64,000 nt of DNA, taken from NCBI RefSeq assembly GCF_000657795.2, contig NZ_JHEP02000016.1:44063-108062 (forward strand), written 5' to 3'. The DNA is from Bordetella pseudohinzii (GTDB lineage Bacteria; Pseudomonadota; Gammaproteobacteria; Burkholderiales; Burkholderiaceae_B). The notes beneath the pieces were generated by a model. The model searched no databases, had not been told where the DNA came from, and was given only the letters and a program-made list of their open reading frames with translations. Every line of letters begins with the position of its first letter. Position 1 is the stretch's first letter. A program made the position numbers and the translations under genes. Positions 1-8,937 of this stretch are shown here, piece by piece.

Positions 1-446
1 TTCCGCCGCTGTTCAACCGCTACCAGGGCGGCCAGCAGTTCGGCAACCATATCGACAATGCCGTGCGCCAGCTGCGCGGCACGGATTTCCGCATCCGCAC
101 CGACCTGTCGGCCACGCTCTTCCTGGCCGAGCCGCAGGACTATGACGGCGGCGAGTTGTCCATCGAGGACAGCTTCGGCGTGCAGCGTGTCAAACTGGCC
201 GCCGGCGACATGGTGCTCTATCCGGCCAGCAGCCTGCATCATGTCACGCCGGTGACCCGGGGCGCGCGCGTGAGCGCGTTTTTCTGGATACAGAGCATGG
301 TGCGCGCCGACGCCGACCGCGCCACCCTATACCAGCTGGATCAGTCGGTGCAGCAGCTGGCGGCCGAGCGCGGGCAGAACGACGCGGCGGTCGTGCAGCT
401 CACCGGCATCTATCACAACCTCATCCGCCGCTGGGCCGAGCTGTAG
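1..446 (+). CDS. piuC: PKHD-type Fe(II)/2-oxoglutarate hydroxylase PiuC, 5'-truncated
   Basis: The window opens inside this gene; the reading frame is open from base 3 and the usual start lies upstream, so only about the last 147 residues are present. The protein is an iron(II)- and 2-oxoglutarate-dependent dioxygenase of the PiuC/YbiX family, often encoded next to TonB-dependent iron receptors. Visible are the first iron-binding pair in GNHIDNAVR (His at 48-50, Asp at 54-56), the strand [13 protein letters not shown], and the second iron His with the 2-oxoglutarate Arg in [15 protein letters not shown]. The C-terminal helical tail ending IRRWAEL is typical of the family. The last 26 bases overlap the convergent flavoprotein gene. 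Identity is confident; physiological substrate is unknown. Confidence 0.9.
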   Translation, partial: PPLFNRYQGGQQFGNHIDNAVRQLRGTDFRIRTDLSATLFLAEPQDYDGGELSIEDSFGVQRVKLAAGDMVLYPASSLHHVTPVTRGARVSAFFWIQSMVRADADRATLYQLDQSVQQLAAERGQNDAAVVQLTGIYHNLIRRWAEL

Positions 447-1671
447 CCAGGTCGGCCAGCAGGCCCAGGGCGGCGGCCTTGCCGCTGGCCATGCAGGCGG
501 TCAGCAGATAGCCGCCGGTGGGAGCTTCCCAGTCCAGCATTTCGCCGGCGCAATAGACGCCCGGCAGCGCCTTGATCATGAGGCTGGCCGTGAGCGCCTC
601 GAAGCGCACGCCGCCGGCGCTGCTGATGGCTTCGTCGATGGGACGGGGCCGCGTGAGCCGGATGGGCAGGGCCTTGATGCGGCGGGCCAGCAGATCGGGG
701 TCATCGAAGTCGGGCAGGCATTCGCGCAGCAGCGCGGCCTTGACGCCCTTGAGGCCCAGTCGGCTTTGCAGATGGCTGGACCAGGAGCGCGCGCCGCGCG
801 GATGATGCACGGCCTGGGCCACCCGTTCGGCGCTCCATCCCGGCAGCAGGTCCAGCCAGGCCGTGGCCTGGCCCTCGGCCGCGATGCGGTCGCGCAAGGG
901 CGCCGACATGGCATAGACCAGGCTGCCTTCGATGCCCTGGGCGCTGATCACGCATTCGCCCAGCCGGCCCGGCGCGGCTTCGTCCAGCGACAGCGCCACG
1001 GACTTCAGGGGCTGGCCGGCATGGCGGTCGATGAAGTGGCGGCTCCACGCCACATCGAAGCCGCAGTTGGCCGGCAGCAGCGGCGTGACTGCCACGCCGC
1101 GCGCGGCCAGCGGCGCCAGCCACGCGCCGTCCGATCCCAGGCGGGCCCAGCTGGCCCCGCCCAGGGCCAGCAGCACGGCGTCGGCCGAGGTCTGGACCAG
1201 GCCTTGCGGGGTAGCGAAATGCAGCTGCCTCGGGCCGGCCGGCATGGCCTCGGGCCAGCCCAGCCAGCGGTGGCGCATATGGAAGCGCACGCCCTGGGCG
1301 CGCAGCCGGGCCAGCCAGGCGCGCAGCATGGGAGCGGCCTTCATTTCCTTGGGGAAGACGCGGCCCGAGCTGCCCACGAAGGTCTCCACGCCCAAGCCGT
1401 GGGTCCAGTCGCGCAGCGCCTGGGGGCCGAGCAGCTCCAGCCAGGGGGCGATCTGGTCGGCGCGCGCGCCATAGCGGCCGATGAAGGCCGGCGGGGCCTC
1501 GCTATGCGTCAGGTTCAGGCCGCCGCGGCCGGCCAGCAGGAACTTGCGGCCCACCGAGGGCATGGCGTCATACAGGTCGACCTGGGCGCCGCCCAGCGCC
1601 AGCGTCTCGGCCGCCATCAGGCCGGCGGGGCCGCCGCCGATGATGGCAATGCGCAAGGGAGAGTGAGACAT
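421..1671 (-). CDS. FAD-dependent flavoprotein, HI0933/TIGR03862 family
   Basis: A 416-residue soluble oxidoreductase-like flavoprotein. The N-terminus carries the FAD-binding dinucleotide motif [13 protein letters not shown] (residues 10-22) followed by the family signature [18 protein letters not shown] (41-58), and the C-terminus has the second flavin-contact segment [18 protein letters not shown]. These match the HI0933-like (BaiN/RdsA-like) family, whose substrate is generally not known. Length is normal. The start ATG at 1671 is directly before the beta-alpha-beta fold. It converges on piuC with a 26-base overlap, so the two transcripts are antisense at their ends. No metabolic partner is adjacent. 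Confidence 0.85.
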   Translation of the reverse strand: MSHSPLRIAIIGGGPAGLMAAETLALGGAQVDLYDAMPSVGRKFLLAGRGGLNLTHSEAPPAFIGRYGARADQIAPWLELLGPQALRDWTHGLGVETFVGSSGRVFPKEMKAAPMLRAWLARLRAQGVRFHMRHRWLGWPEAMPAGPRQLHFATPQGLVQTSADAVLLALGGASWARLGSDGAWLAPLAARGVAVTPLLPANCGFDVAWSRHFIDRHAGQPLKSVALSLDEAAPGRLGECVISAQGIEGSLVYAMSAPLRDRIAAEGQATAWLDLLPGWSAERVAQAVHHPRGARSWSSHLQSRLGLKGVKAALLRECLPDFDDPDLLARRIKALPIRLTRPRPIDEAISSAGGVRFEALTASLMIKALPGVYCAGEMLDWEAPTGGYLLTACMASGKAAALGLLADLATARPSGG

Positions 1672-1721
1672 GAAGAAAGAAATGCCGGCTGTTCAGGCCG
1701 GCATTGTCGCACGCGGCGGCT

Positions 1722-2513
1722 TCAGGGCAGGGGCGTCCAGTCCGCGCCCGTGGCTGTGCCGGGCCGGCCGGGCTGCGGACTCTGGCGTATGCCCTGCGGT
1801 CCGGCGATGAAGCGGTGCACGCCCGTGACGCCGAAGCGCGCCGGCCAGGCCGCCACGCGATAGCCCTGGCCGTCTTCGCCCGGCAGGATGGCGTAGCGAT
1901 AGCCGTAGTAGGCGGCCCGCAGCGGCGTGTCCGGCCCCATGACCAGGGCCTCGATGCCCAGCGGGCTGGGCGGGGCATTGTCGGCCGAGGGCCAATACAG
2001 GCCGTCCTGCTGGCCGCGCCGGCTCACCAGGCGCTGGGCGTATTGGCCGCCGTGCTGGCTGGCATAGCTTTGCTGGGCAGCCTGGATGGCGCGCAGGGTT
2101 TCGATGGCGCCGAGCTCGTTGCGGCCGATTTCGCGGCGGCGGATCTCGGGCGCGGCCGCCTTCAGGTCAAAGCGCCATTGGCCCTTGTTCTCGGCCAGCG
2201 GAATAGGCAGGCGCCAGCGCGAGGGGCCCACGTCCATCCAGGCCCGGCCATCGGCATCGCGCGCCATCTCGTGGCTGTGCGACCAGGCGGCCAGGAAATC
2301 ATAGACATCGTCATCATCGATGTCGTTGGGCAGGACCTGTTTGTAGTGGGCGCCCAGGATGCCGCCCAGCGCGGCGCGGTCGCCGGTCGACAGGGCCCGC
2401 ACCAGGGCGTCGCCGGCGGCTTCGGGCGAGGCGTAGCCCGTCTGGGCCTGTGCGGCCGGCAGGGCCAGCGATAGCGCCAGCAGGGCCAGGACTTTCCGTG
2501 TGGATGGGTTCAT
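1722..2513 (-). CDS. DUF2950 secreted protein
   Basis: A 263-residue protein starting MNPSTRKVLALLALSLALP, a cleavable signal peptide ending about AQAQ, so it is exported. The body matches DUF2950: an N-terminal segment on placing residues of a short helical region (PEAAGDALVRALSTGDRAAL), a central AIETLRAIQAAQQSYAS helix, and the diagnostic C-terminal strand PARFGVTGVHRFIAGPQG. The start chosen (2513) lies two bases after the stop of the upstream DUF3300 gene; a much longer open frame continues upstream but overlaps DUF3300 and lacks coding character. DUF3300 and DUF2950 genes commonly occur as a pair; their function is unknown. Confidence 0.85.
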   Translation of the reverse strand: MNPSTRKVLALLALSLALPAAQAQTGYASPEAAGDALVRALSTGDRAALGGILGAHYKQVLPNDIDDDDVYDFLAAWSHSHEMARDADGRAWMDVGPSRWRLPIPLAENKGQWRFDLKAAAPEIRRREIGRNELGAIETLRAIQAAQQSYASQHGGQYAQRLVSRRGQQDGLYWPSADNAPPSPLGIEALVMGPDTPLRAAYYGYRYAILPGEDGQGYRVAAWPARFGVTGVHRFIAGPQGIRQSPQPGRPGTATGADWTPLP

Positions 2514-2515
2514 GG

Positions 2516-3838
2516 TTATCTCCGGCCCCTGCCGAGATGGGCGCCGCCGCGCTGCATATGGAAGGAAGATTGCGCCGCGCCGCCGCGTTCGAGCTGGCCG
2601 CGCATGGCTTCGCCATTGCCCGCGCCCCGGAAGGCCGAGGAGCGGTTCATGGTTTCGGCATGATGCTGGGCGTTGCGTTGGTCCATGCGCTGGCGCTGCT
2701 CGGGACTCAGCTGCGCCTGCCCGGCGCGCGGGCCGAAGCCGCCGTCGTGGGCGCGCGCCTGGCCGCCCTGGCCCATGCCGGCTTCGCCCGCGCGGCCCGG
2801 GCGCTGCACCGCGTGTCCCGGTATGGATTGGCCCGTGCGGTTCTGGAAGGCTTGCGCGGCGCGCTCGCGCTCGGCATCGCGCCCCTGCATGGCCGGACGG
2901 CCCGCGGGCGTGGCGCCGCCGGGGCGGCCAGCCTGGCGCGCGGCATCGAAGCGCTGCGCCACTTCCGGGTTGCGATAGGGCACGTTGCCCCGGTTGGCCG
3001 GGTTGTGCTGCCAGGCGGCGCGGCCGTTGGCATTGGGCGGCGGCGGGGGCATGCGATGGCCGGGATTGATGTTGTTGTAGCGGTTCACATTGATGTCGAC
3101 ATCGTAGTGCCCCCAGTTCATGCCGCCCCACAGCGAGTTCACCGCGGCCACGCCCAGGCCGAATCCGATGCCGCTCACCAGGGCGGTGGCGAAGACCGAG
3201 CCGGGCGGCGGCGGGTAATAGGCGGGCGGATAGGCCGGATAGGGCCAGGCGCCGTAGACCACGGTGGGGTTGTAGCTGGGCACGTAGACCACCTGCGGAT
3301 TGGCCGGCGCGATGCTGATGACCGTGGTGTTGCCGGGCCCGGACTGGGTGCTGACCGTCTGCTGCGGCGTGCTCTTGAGCGTGCCGGCCTGCTTGGCTTG
3401 CGCGCGCAGGCGCTGGGCGGCGTTCATCACGTCGTCGGGCTGGGCCAGGAAGGCGTCGCCCACCGAGGCGACCCATTGCGGCTGGCGGCCCATCATGTCC
3501 AGCACGGAAGGAAATGCCGCCAGCGATTTGACACTGGGATCCCAGCCCTGGTCTTGCACGGCCTTGACGGCGGCGTCGCCGGACAGCGACGTGTGTTGCG
3601 CGGACCAGGCGGCCGCGGCGGCCACATCGGCCGGATAGGTGGCCGCCATCAGGATCTGGGACAGCAGGGCATCGGGGTAGAGCGCGATCGGCGCCAGCAT
3701 CTGGTCCAGCTGGGCGCGGTCCAGCTTGGCCGAGGGCGCCTGGGCGGCGGGCGCGGCCTGGGCCCAGGCCGCTGGCGGCGGCGCCGCGATGAGACAAAGC
3801 ACCCACAAACCCGCCAGCAAACCAGAACGTGCACGCAT
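2516..3838 (-). CDS. DUF3300 secreted protein
   Basis: A 440-residue exported protein with signal peptide MRARSGLLAGLWVLCLIAAP, cleaved near AWAQ. The conserved DUF3300 block follows (about residues 38-220): DQMLAPIALYPDALLSQILM, a WDPSVKSLAAFPSVL element and the VVYVPSYNPTVVYGAWPYP segment. The C-terminal half is low-complexity, rich in Gly, Arg, Gln and Pro, with many repeated His/Met/Gln stretches and no recognisable domain. It is the first gene of a two-gene operon with DUF2950 (2-bp gap). Function is unknown; envelope localisation is inferred from the signal peptide. Confidence 0.85.
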   Translation of the reverse strand: MRARSGLLAGLWVLCLIAAPPPAAWAQAAPAAQAPSAKLDRAQLDQMLAPIALYPDALLSQILMAATYPADVAAAAAWSAQHTSLSGDAAVKAVQDQGWDPSVKSLAAFPSVLDMMGRQPQWVASVGDAFLAQPDDVMNAAQRLRAQAKQAGTLKSTPQQTVSTQSGPGNTTVISIAPANPQVVYVPSYNPTVVYGAWPYPAYPPAYYPPPPGSVFATALVSGIGFGLGVAAVNSLWGGMNWGHYDVDINVNRYNNINPGHRMPPPPPNANGRAAWQHNPANRGNVPYRNPEVAQRFDAARQAGRPGGATPAGRPAMQGRDAERERAAQAFQNRTGQSIPGHAVQRPGRAGEAGMGQGGQARAHDGGFGPRAGQAQLSPEQRQRMDQRNAQHHAETMNRSSAFRGAGNGEAMRGQLERGGAAQSSFHMQRGGAHLGRGRR

Positions 3839-3935
3839 CGCAGCCTCCGCCGTCAGGCAAGAACATTAGGGGGCCGCCCGGCGGCCCTGCGGTCATGCTT
3901 GGGTTCGCCCATTCTCGCGGGAAATCCGCCGGATT

Positions 3936-5096
3936 TCAAATCGCCCGGACCAGGCGGACCAGGCTGATTTCGGAAGGGGCGGCCAGCCGCATGGGCGGCC
4001 CCCAATAGCCGGTGCCCCGGCTGGTGTAGACCCAGAGGCCGTCCTGCCGGTGCAGGCCGGCCGTGAAGGGCTGCTGCAGGCGCACGAAAAACCCCCAGGG
4101 GAAGAACTGGCCGCCATGGGTATGGCCCGAGAGCTGCAAGGTATAGCCCAGCGGCGCGGCGGCCAGGGCGCTGCGCGGCTGGTGGGCCAGCAGAAGCTTG
4201 ACCGGAGCACCGGCCGGCGCGCCGCGCAGGGCCTTGGCGGGGTTGCTGCGCTGGCCGGGGTCGAAGGCGCCGGCGCCGAAGTCGGTGACGCCGGCCACCA
4301 CCACCTGCCGGCCCTTGATCGTCAGCGCCACATGCTCGTTGAGCAGGACTTTCAGGCCCAGCCGGCGGAACTCGGCGATCCAGGACGCCGCGCCCGAGTA
4401 GTACTCGTGGTTGCCGGTCACCAGATAGACGCCGCCGGGGGCGCGCAGCCCCGCCAGCGGCCGGGTGTGCGGCGCGAGCTGCGCCACGCTGCCGTCGACC
4501 ACATCGCCGGTGATGGCGATGATGTCCGGTTGCTGGGCGTTGACCGCGTCCACGATGGCCTGCACATAGGGCGCCTTGATGGTCGGACCCACATGGATGT
4601 CGCTGATCTGCGCGATGCGCAGGCCGTCGAGCTCGGGCGGCAGGCCGGCGATGGGCACATCGACCTGCGTCACGCGCGCCAGGCGCCGGGCATTGAAGAA
4701 GCCCAGCGCGCTGCCGGCCAGGGCCAGGAGGGGCACGGCCAGGGCCGTGCCCTGCCGCCACCGCGCCAGATCCGGCCAGCCGGCGGCCAGCCGCAGCAGG
4801 CCGCCGGCCGCCAGCGTCGCGTCGCGCAGCACGGTCAGCACGAAGAGCGAAGAGAAAAACCCCATGGCCAGAAAGCCCGCCCAGGCCAGGCGGTCGGCCC
4901 AGGGCGGGCGTCCCGAAGAGCGGCTGAGCATGCCCAGGGGGATGAGGAGGCAGGAGGCGATGAGCACCAGGGCCGCGCCCGCCCGCCAGGCCGGGCCTAG
5001 CGGGGCGTCGGGGATCAGGCGGATACCGACATAGACATGGGCCAGCGCGCCCAGCGCCAGGAAGCGGATGAAGAAAGAGGACTTGCGTAGCGCCAC
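3936..5096 (-). CDS. Membrane-anchored metallophosphoesterase
   Basis: A calcineurin-like phosphoesterase with an N-terminal membrane part. With a GTG start at 5096 (GGAG six bases upstream) the product has 386 residues; about four hydrophobic segments occupy residues 1-135. The catalytic domain shows the full metal-binding set: DIHVG (166-170), GDVVDG (197-202), GNHEYY (228-233) and HTHGGQ (325-330). This layout matches the YaeI/YkuE-like group, some of which are lipid phosphatases; substrate here is not determinable. An in-frame ATG at 5177 would add 27 residues without hydrophobic or conserved character, so it was not chosen. Confidence 0.85.
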   Translation of the reverse strand: MALRKSSFFIRFLALGALAHVYVGIRLIPDAPLGPAWRAGAALVLIASCLLIPLGMLSRSSGRPPWADRLAWAGFLAMGFFSSLFVLTVLRDATLAAGGLLRLAAGWPDLARWRQGTALAVPLLALAGSALGFFNARRLARVTQVDVPIAGLPPELDGLRIAQISDIHVGPTIKAPYVQAIVDAVNAQQPDIIAITGDVVDGSVAQLAPHTRPLAGLRAPGGVYLVTGNHEYYSGAASWIAEFRRLGLKVLLNEHVALTIKGRQVVVAGVTDFGAGAFDPGQRSNPAKALRGAPAGAPVKLLLAHQPRSALAAAPLGYTLQLSGHTHGGQFFPWGFFVRLQQPFTAGLHRQDGLWVYTSRGTGYWGPPMRLAAPSEISLVRLVRAI

Positions 5097-5194
5097 ATTG
5101 GCTCCGGGGAGTACGCGGACGGGATAGGCTAACCCATCCCGTTCTTGGACGGCCGGCCTAAAATCGGCTTTTCCCATCCTGCGAAGGCCCGTCC

Positions 5195-5503
5195 ATGCAT
5201 AGGCTTGTCCGCGCTCCCAGTCTGTTGTTGGCCCAGCATTGGCTGAACCTGCTCAGGCAGGCCCGCGTGGCCGCCGAGCTGCACAACCGGCATTTGCAGG
5301 GCGCCTTGGGCGAGATTCCCGTCGATCAGTGCGGTCCGGAAATCTGGATCGAGCGCGAGGCCGACCGCGAATTGGCGCTGCGCCTGATCGGCTTGTCGCC
5401 GGCGGCCGAAGCGCCCGCCCTGTCCTGGGCCTGCCCGGACTGCGGCGAGCGGCTGGAGCCGCAGTTCAGCGCCTGCTGGCGCTGCGGCGCCGACCGCTCC
5501 TGA
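5195..5503 (+). CDS. DUF2007 zinc-ribbon protein
   Basis: A 102-residue cytoplasmic protein. The N-terminal 68 residues resemble DUF2007 (putative signal-transducing protein family; beta-alpha-beta fold with a leucine-rich helix QHWLNLLRQARVAAELHN and the strand EIWIEREADRELA). The C-terminus carries a zinc ribbon with two Cys pairs, CPDCGERLE and CWRCGADRS. It is divergently placed with respect to the phosphoesterase gene and stands alone. Role is unknown. Confidence 0.75.
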   Translation: MHRLVRAPSLLLAQHWLNLLRQARVAAELHNRHLQGALGEIPVDQCGPEIWIEREADRELALRLIGLSPAAEAPALSWACPDCGERLEPQFSACWRCGADRS

Positions 5504-5534
5504 GGGCTTGCCGGCATGACCGTCTGGCGTCCTG

Positions 5535-6776
5535 TCAGGCCGGCGCGCTGAGCGACTTCAGCTTGCGCAGTTCCGGAAACCGCCACATCCACAGGCCGGC
5601 CACGGCCATGGTGCCCAGGCCGCCCAGCACCACGGCCGGCACGGTGCCGAAGAGGGCGGCCGTCAGGCCCGACTCGAATTCGCCCAGCTGGTTGGAGGTG
5701 CCGATGAACAGCGTGTTGACGGCGCTGACCCGGCCCAGCATGTCATCGGGCGTGTTCAGCTGCACCAGCGAAGAGCGCACCACCACGCTGATCGAGTCCG
5801 CCGCGCCCAGGACGACCAGGGCGCCCAGCGACAGCGGGATGGAGGTGGACAGGCCGAAGACCACGGTGGCCAGGCCGAACAGAAAGAGGGCGCCGAACAG
5901 CAGCCGGCCCACATGGCTGCCCAGGGACAGCCGGGCCAGGGCCAGCGACATCAGGGCCGCGCCCACGGCGGGCGCGGCGCGCAGCGCGCCCAGGGCCCAG
6001 GGTCCGGCGTCCAGGACATCCTTGGCGAACACCGGCAAGAGCGCGGTCGCCCCGCCGAGCAGGACGGCGAACAGATCCAGCGACAGCGTGCCCAGCAGAA
6101 TGCGCCGGCGGGCGATGAAGCCGATGCCGGCAAACAGCGTGCGCCAGGTGGTTGGCGCCTTGCGCGCCGGCGTCCGATCCGTGCGCACGCGCAGAATGCA
6201 TACCAGGCCGAAGAGATACATCACCGACGCGGCGCAATACACCCAGCCCGCGCCGATGCCATAGCCGATGCCGCCCAGGGCGGGGCCCGCGATCTGCGCG
6301 ATCTGGTTGGAGGAGGCCGACAGCGCGGTGGCGCGCGGGATCCACTCGCGCGGCACGATGGCCGGAATCAGCGTCGGCAGGGTGGGCGCTTCGAAGGCGC
6401 GCGCCGAACTGATCGCCACGACGGTGAGATAGACCAGGGCCTTGCCGCCGAAACCCTGCAAGGCCGCCGCCGCCAGCAACAGCGTGGCCGCCGCTTCCAG
6501 CGCCATGCAGATGGCCACGATGCGCCGGCGGTCGTAGCGGTCGGCCACATGGCCCACCAGCAGCGTCAAACCCATCATGGGAAGGAATTGCGCCAGCCCG
6601 ATCAGGCCCAGGTCCAGCGCGCTGCCGGTCAGGGCATAGATCTGCCAGCCCACGGCCACCGAGACAATCTGGTAGGCCAGCGAGGTGCAGAAGCGCGCGG
6701 CGAGAAAACGCCGGAAGGCGGGGCGGGCGAGCGGTGCGTCGGGGAGAGAAGCGTCGGCGGAGCGGGCCGTGGACAT
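5535..6776 (-). CDS. MFS transporter (MFS_3/EntS-like)
   Basis: A 413-residue major facilitator with about twelve membrane segments. The cytoplasmic loop between helices 2 and 3 has the MFS motif A variant GHVADRYDRRRIV, and a similar degenerate motif recurs between helices 8 and 9 (ARLSLGSHVGRLLFG). The N-terminal PAFRRFLAARFCTSLAYQIV is typical of the MFS_3 group that includes enterobactin exporter EntS and many drug or siderophore exporters. No siderophore biosynthesis gene is adjacent, so the substrate cannot be named. Start ATG at 6776 precedes the first helix by about 20 residues. Confidence 0.85.
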   Translation of the reverse strand: MSTARSADASLPDAPLARPAFRRFLAARFCTSLAYQIVSVAVGWQIYALTGSALDLGLIGLAQFLPMMGLTLLVGHVADRYDRRRIVAICMALEAAATLLLAAAALQGFGGKALVYLTVVAISSARAFEAPTLPTLIPAIVPREWIPRATALSASSNQIAQIAGPALGGIGYGIGAGWVYCAASVMYLFGLVCILRVRTDRTPARKAPTTWRTLFAGIGFIARRRILLGTLSLDLFAVLLGGATALLPVFAKDVLDAGPWALGALRAAPAVGAALMSLALARLSLGSHVGRLLFGALFLFGLATVVFGLSTSIPLSLGALVVLGAADSISVVVRSSLVQLNTPDDMLGRVSAVNTLFIGTSNQLGEFESGLTAALFGTVPAVVLGGLGTMAVAGLWMWRFPELRKLKSLSAPA

Positions 6777-6917
6777 GAGGGGCGCGGCTAGGGTGGGGTG
6801 GCCGGGCCACCGAAGGCGACGATTGTAAGGACAGCCCGCTGACGCCGGCCTGGACGCGCCCGGTTCGGTCCCTGGTTTCCACGGCCCCGAGCGCCGTGTC
6901 CAGGGAGCCGGGCCGGC

Positions 6918-7250
6918 TTATTCACCGGCGGGAGGGTAGTCCTCCTGGTCGCTTCCCATCATGCCCATATGGCGGGCCCGGTCCATGTCATCGACGACTT
7001 GCTGGCGCGAGGCCGTCGGGTTGGCCAGGATGGGGGGAGGATAGTCTTCCTCGCCGAAACCGTACTGGCCATTGGCCTTGGCGGCCTGCAATTCATCCTG
7101 GACCTGCTGGGCGCTTTTGGCGGGCGGCGGCGTGTAGTACACCTTCCAGTCGCCGCTGCGGTCGCGCTCATAGTGGGCATCGGCGGCCTGGGCGGCCGCG
7201 CCTGCGCCCAGGGCGGCACAGACAAACAGGGTAGTAGTCAGGATCTTCAT
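6918..7250 (-). CDS. DUF4148 secreted protein with two tandem repeats
   Basis: A 110-residue exported protein. The start ATG at 7250 has a perfect AGGAGG seven bases upstream; the longer in-frame start at 7295 has none. The signal peptide MKILTTTLFVCAALGAG is cleaved near AQAAD. The mature part contains two copies of the DUF4148 motif: QVQDELQAAKANGQYGFG followed by EEDYPP, and QVVDDMDRARHMGMMGSD followed by QEDYPP. DUF4148 proteins are a betaproteobacterial family of small periplasmic proteins of unknown function, usually with one copy. Confidence 0.8.
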   Translation of the reverse strand: MKILTTTLFVCAALGAGAAAQAADAHYERDRSGDWKVYYTPPPAKSAQQVQDELQAAKANGQYGFGEEDYPPPILANPTASRQQVVDDMDRARHMGMMGSDQEDYPPAGE

Positions 7251-7407
7251 GAAAAAGCCTCCTTCGCTTGCGGCGGCCCGGGCGGGCCGCCTCATCGGCC
7301 TTGTGGGCCGATCCTGTCATGGGCTTTTGACCGCGCGCTGGCCGCGCAAGTTGCAGCAATAAACAGGGGAGGATTCCCGCAGTTGTCACCGATCGTAAGA
7401 GGACGGA

Positions 7408-8796
7408 TCAGAACGAGCCGAAAAGCGTCCCCAGCACGATCACGGTGACCAGGGCGGTGACCGGCATCAGGATGGTGACGGCGGCGATATCGCCATATGA
7501 CTTGCGGTGGGTCAGGCGGCAGATGGACAGCAGGGTGATGATGGCGCCGGAGTGCGGCAGGGTGTCCATGCTGCCGGAGGCCAGCACCGCCACCCGGTGC
7601 AGCAGTTCCGGGCTGATGCCGGCCTGCTGCGCCATGGCCAGGTAGTCGCCGCCCAGCGTGGCCAGCGCGATGCTCATGCCGCCCGAGGACGAGCCGGTGA
7701 TGCCGGCCAGCGTGCCCATGGCGATGGCCTCGGAGATCAGCGGATTGTGCGGCGCGACCTGCAGCACGGCGTCGCGGATGACGATAAAGCCGGCCAGGCT
7801 GGCGATGACCGCGCCGTAGCCCACTTCGGAGGCGGTGTTGAACAGCGGCAGCATGAAGCCGAACACGCCCTTGTTGACCGAGTCGCGCAGCGAGACCCAG
7901 TGCTTGAGGCGCAGCGCGATCAGCACGACGCAGGCCGTGGCCAGCGCGATGATCAGCGACCACAGGCCGGTGACCCGCTGAGGCTCCAGGCCGGCGTAAC
8001 GCTCGCTCATGGCGCTGAAATCCATGTGCGGAAAGATGCCGTAGGTGAACAGGGCATTGATGCCGATCACCAGCAGCAGGGGCAGCACGGCCAGGACCAG
8101 CGGCATGCCGGGATGATCGCCCTCGTCTTGCGGCGCGGACGGCTCATCGTGCTCGCCATAGCCTTCGCCCGCGCGCGCGGCGCTCGCCGCGCGGCCGCGC
8201 AGCCAGGCCATGCCGGCCAGGAGCATGATGGCCGCGGCGATCAGGCCCAGCCCCGGCGCGGCGAAGACATTGGTGCCGAAGTAGGGGATGGGAATGGCGT
8301 TCTGGATGGACGGCGTGCCGGGCAGGGCGGTCATGGTCAGGGTGAAGGAGCCCAGCGCGATCGAGGCGGGGATGAGCCGCTTGGGGATGTCGGCGTCGCG
8401 GAACAGGGCCACGGCGATGGGATACACCGCGAACGCCACCACGAACAGCGACACGCCGCCATAGGTCAGCACCGCGCAGGCCAGCACCACGGTCAGGATG
8501 GCGTGGCGGGTGCCGAGCTTTTCCTTGATCCAGCGCGCGATGGCATGGGCGGCGCCGGAGTCGGCCATCAACTGGCCAAACAGCGCGCCCAGCAGGAAGA
8601 TGGGCAGGAACTGGACGACATAGCTGCCCAGGGCGGTCATGAAGGTCTGCGTATAGGCCGGCAGCAGCACGGCCAGGTCGCCGGAGAGGATGACCGCCAG
8701 CGCGGCCATGATGGGCGCGAGGATCAATACGGTCACGCCGCGATAGGCGAAGAACATCAACAGCAGCAGCGAAATGACAATGGCCAGCGTTCCCAT
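7408..8796 (-). CDS. GntP family permease
   Basis: A 462-residue inner-membrane transporter with about twelve hydrophobic segments. It matches the gluconate:proton symporter (GntP) superfamily: the N-terminal VISLLLLMFFAYRGVTVLIL, the conserved TYGGVSLFVVAFAVYPIA, ALPGTPSIQNAIP and the C-terminal SGSMDTLPHSGAIITLL. A hydrophilic, charged loop (about residues 205-230, RAGEGYGEHDEPSAPQDEGD) is inserted mid-protein. Relatives carry gluconate, other hydroxy acids or 3-hydroxybutyrate; no catabolic gene is linked here, so the substrate is open. It is divergent from the glutathione transferase gene. Confidence 0.85.
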   Translation of the reverse strand: MGTLAIVISLLLLMFFAYRGVTVLILAPIMAALAVILSGDLAVLLPAYTQTFMTALGSYVVQFLPIFLLGALFGQLMADSGAAHAIARWIKEKLGTRHAILTVVLACAVLTYGGVSLFVVAFAVYPIAVALFRDADIPKRLIPASIALGSFTLTMTALPGTPSIQNAIPIPYFGTNVFAAPGLGLIAAAIMLLAGMAWLRGRAASAARAGEGYGEHDEPSAPQDEGDHPGMPLVLAVLPLLLVIGINALFTYGIFPHMDFSAMSERYAGLEPQRVTGLWSLIIALATACVVLIALRLKHWVSLRDSVNKGVFGFMLPLFNTASEVGYGAVIASLAGFIVIRDAVLQVAPHNPLISEAIAMGTLAGITGSSSGGMSIALATLGGDYLAMAQQAGISPELLHRVAVLASGSMDTLPHSGAIITLLSICRLTHRKSYGDIAAVTILMPVTALVTVIVLGTLFGSF

Positions 8797-8937
8797 CGGT
8801 GGATTTCCCTTGAAGCGTGAAGAGATGCCCTTGCATGGTAGCAGCCGGCGGTTGCGCCCGCGCCAGGCCGCAACGGTATCTGTCGTTATCCCGGCCGCCG
8901 CCGTAGACTGGCGTTTTCAATCTGGCGGCGGATAGGC

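Noticed and set aside
1722..3896. A 724-codon minus-strand frame covering DUF2950 and DUF3300
   Set aside because: Only its last 263 codons (from 2513) are real; the upstream part is a shifted reading of the DUF3300 gene.
5097..5177. ATG 5177 as the start of the metallophosphoesterase
   Set aside because: The extra 27 residues are polar and unlike the family; the GTG at 5096 has a good ribosome site and begins just before the first membrane helix.
7271..7292. GC-rich palindrome between the DUF4148 gene and GntP gene as a terminator
   Set aside because: It lies upstream of the DUF4148 start on the same strand, has no T-run and almost no loop.
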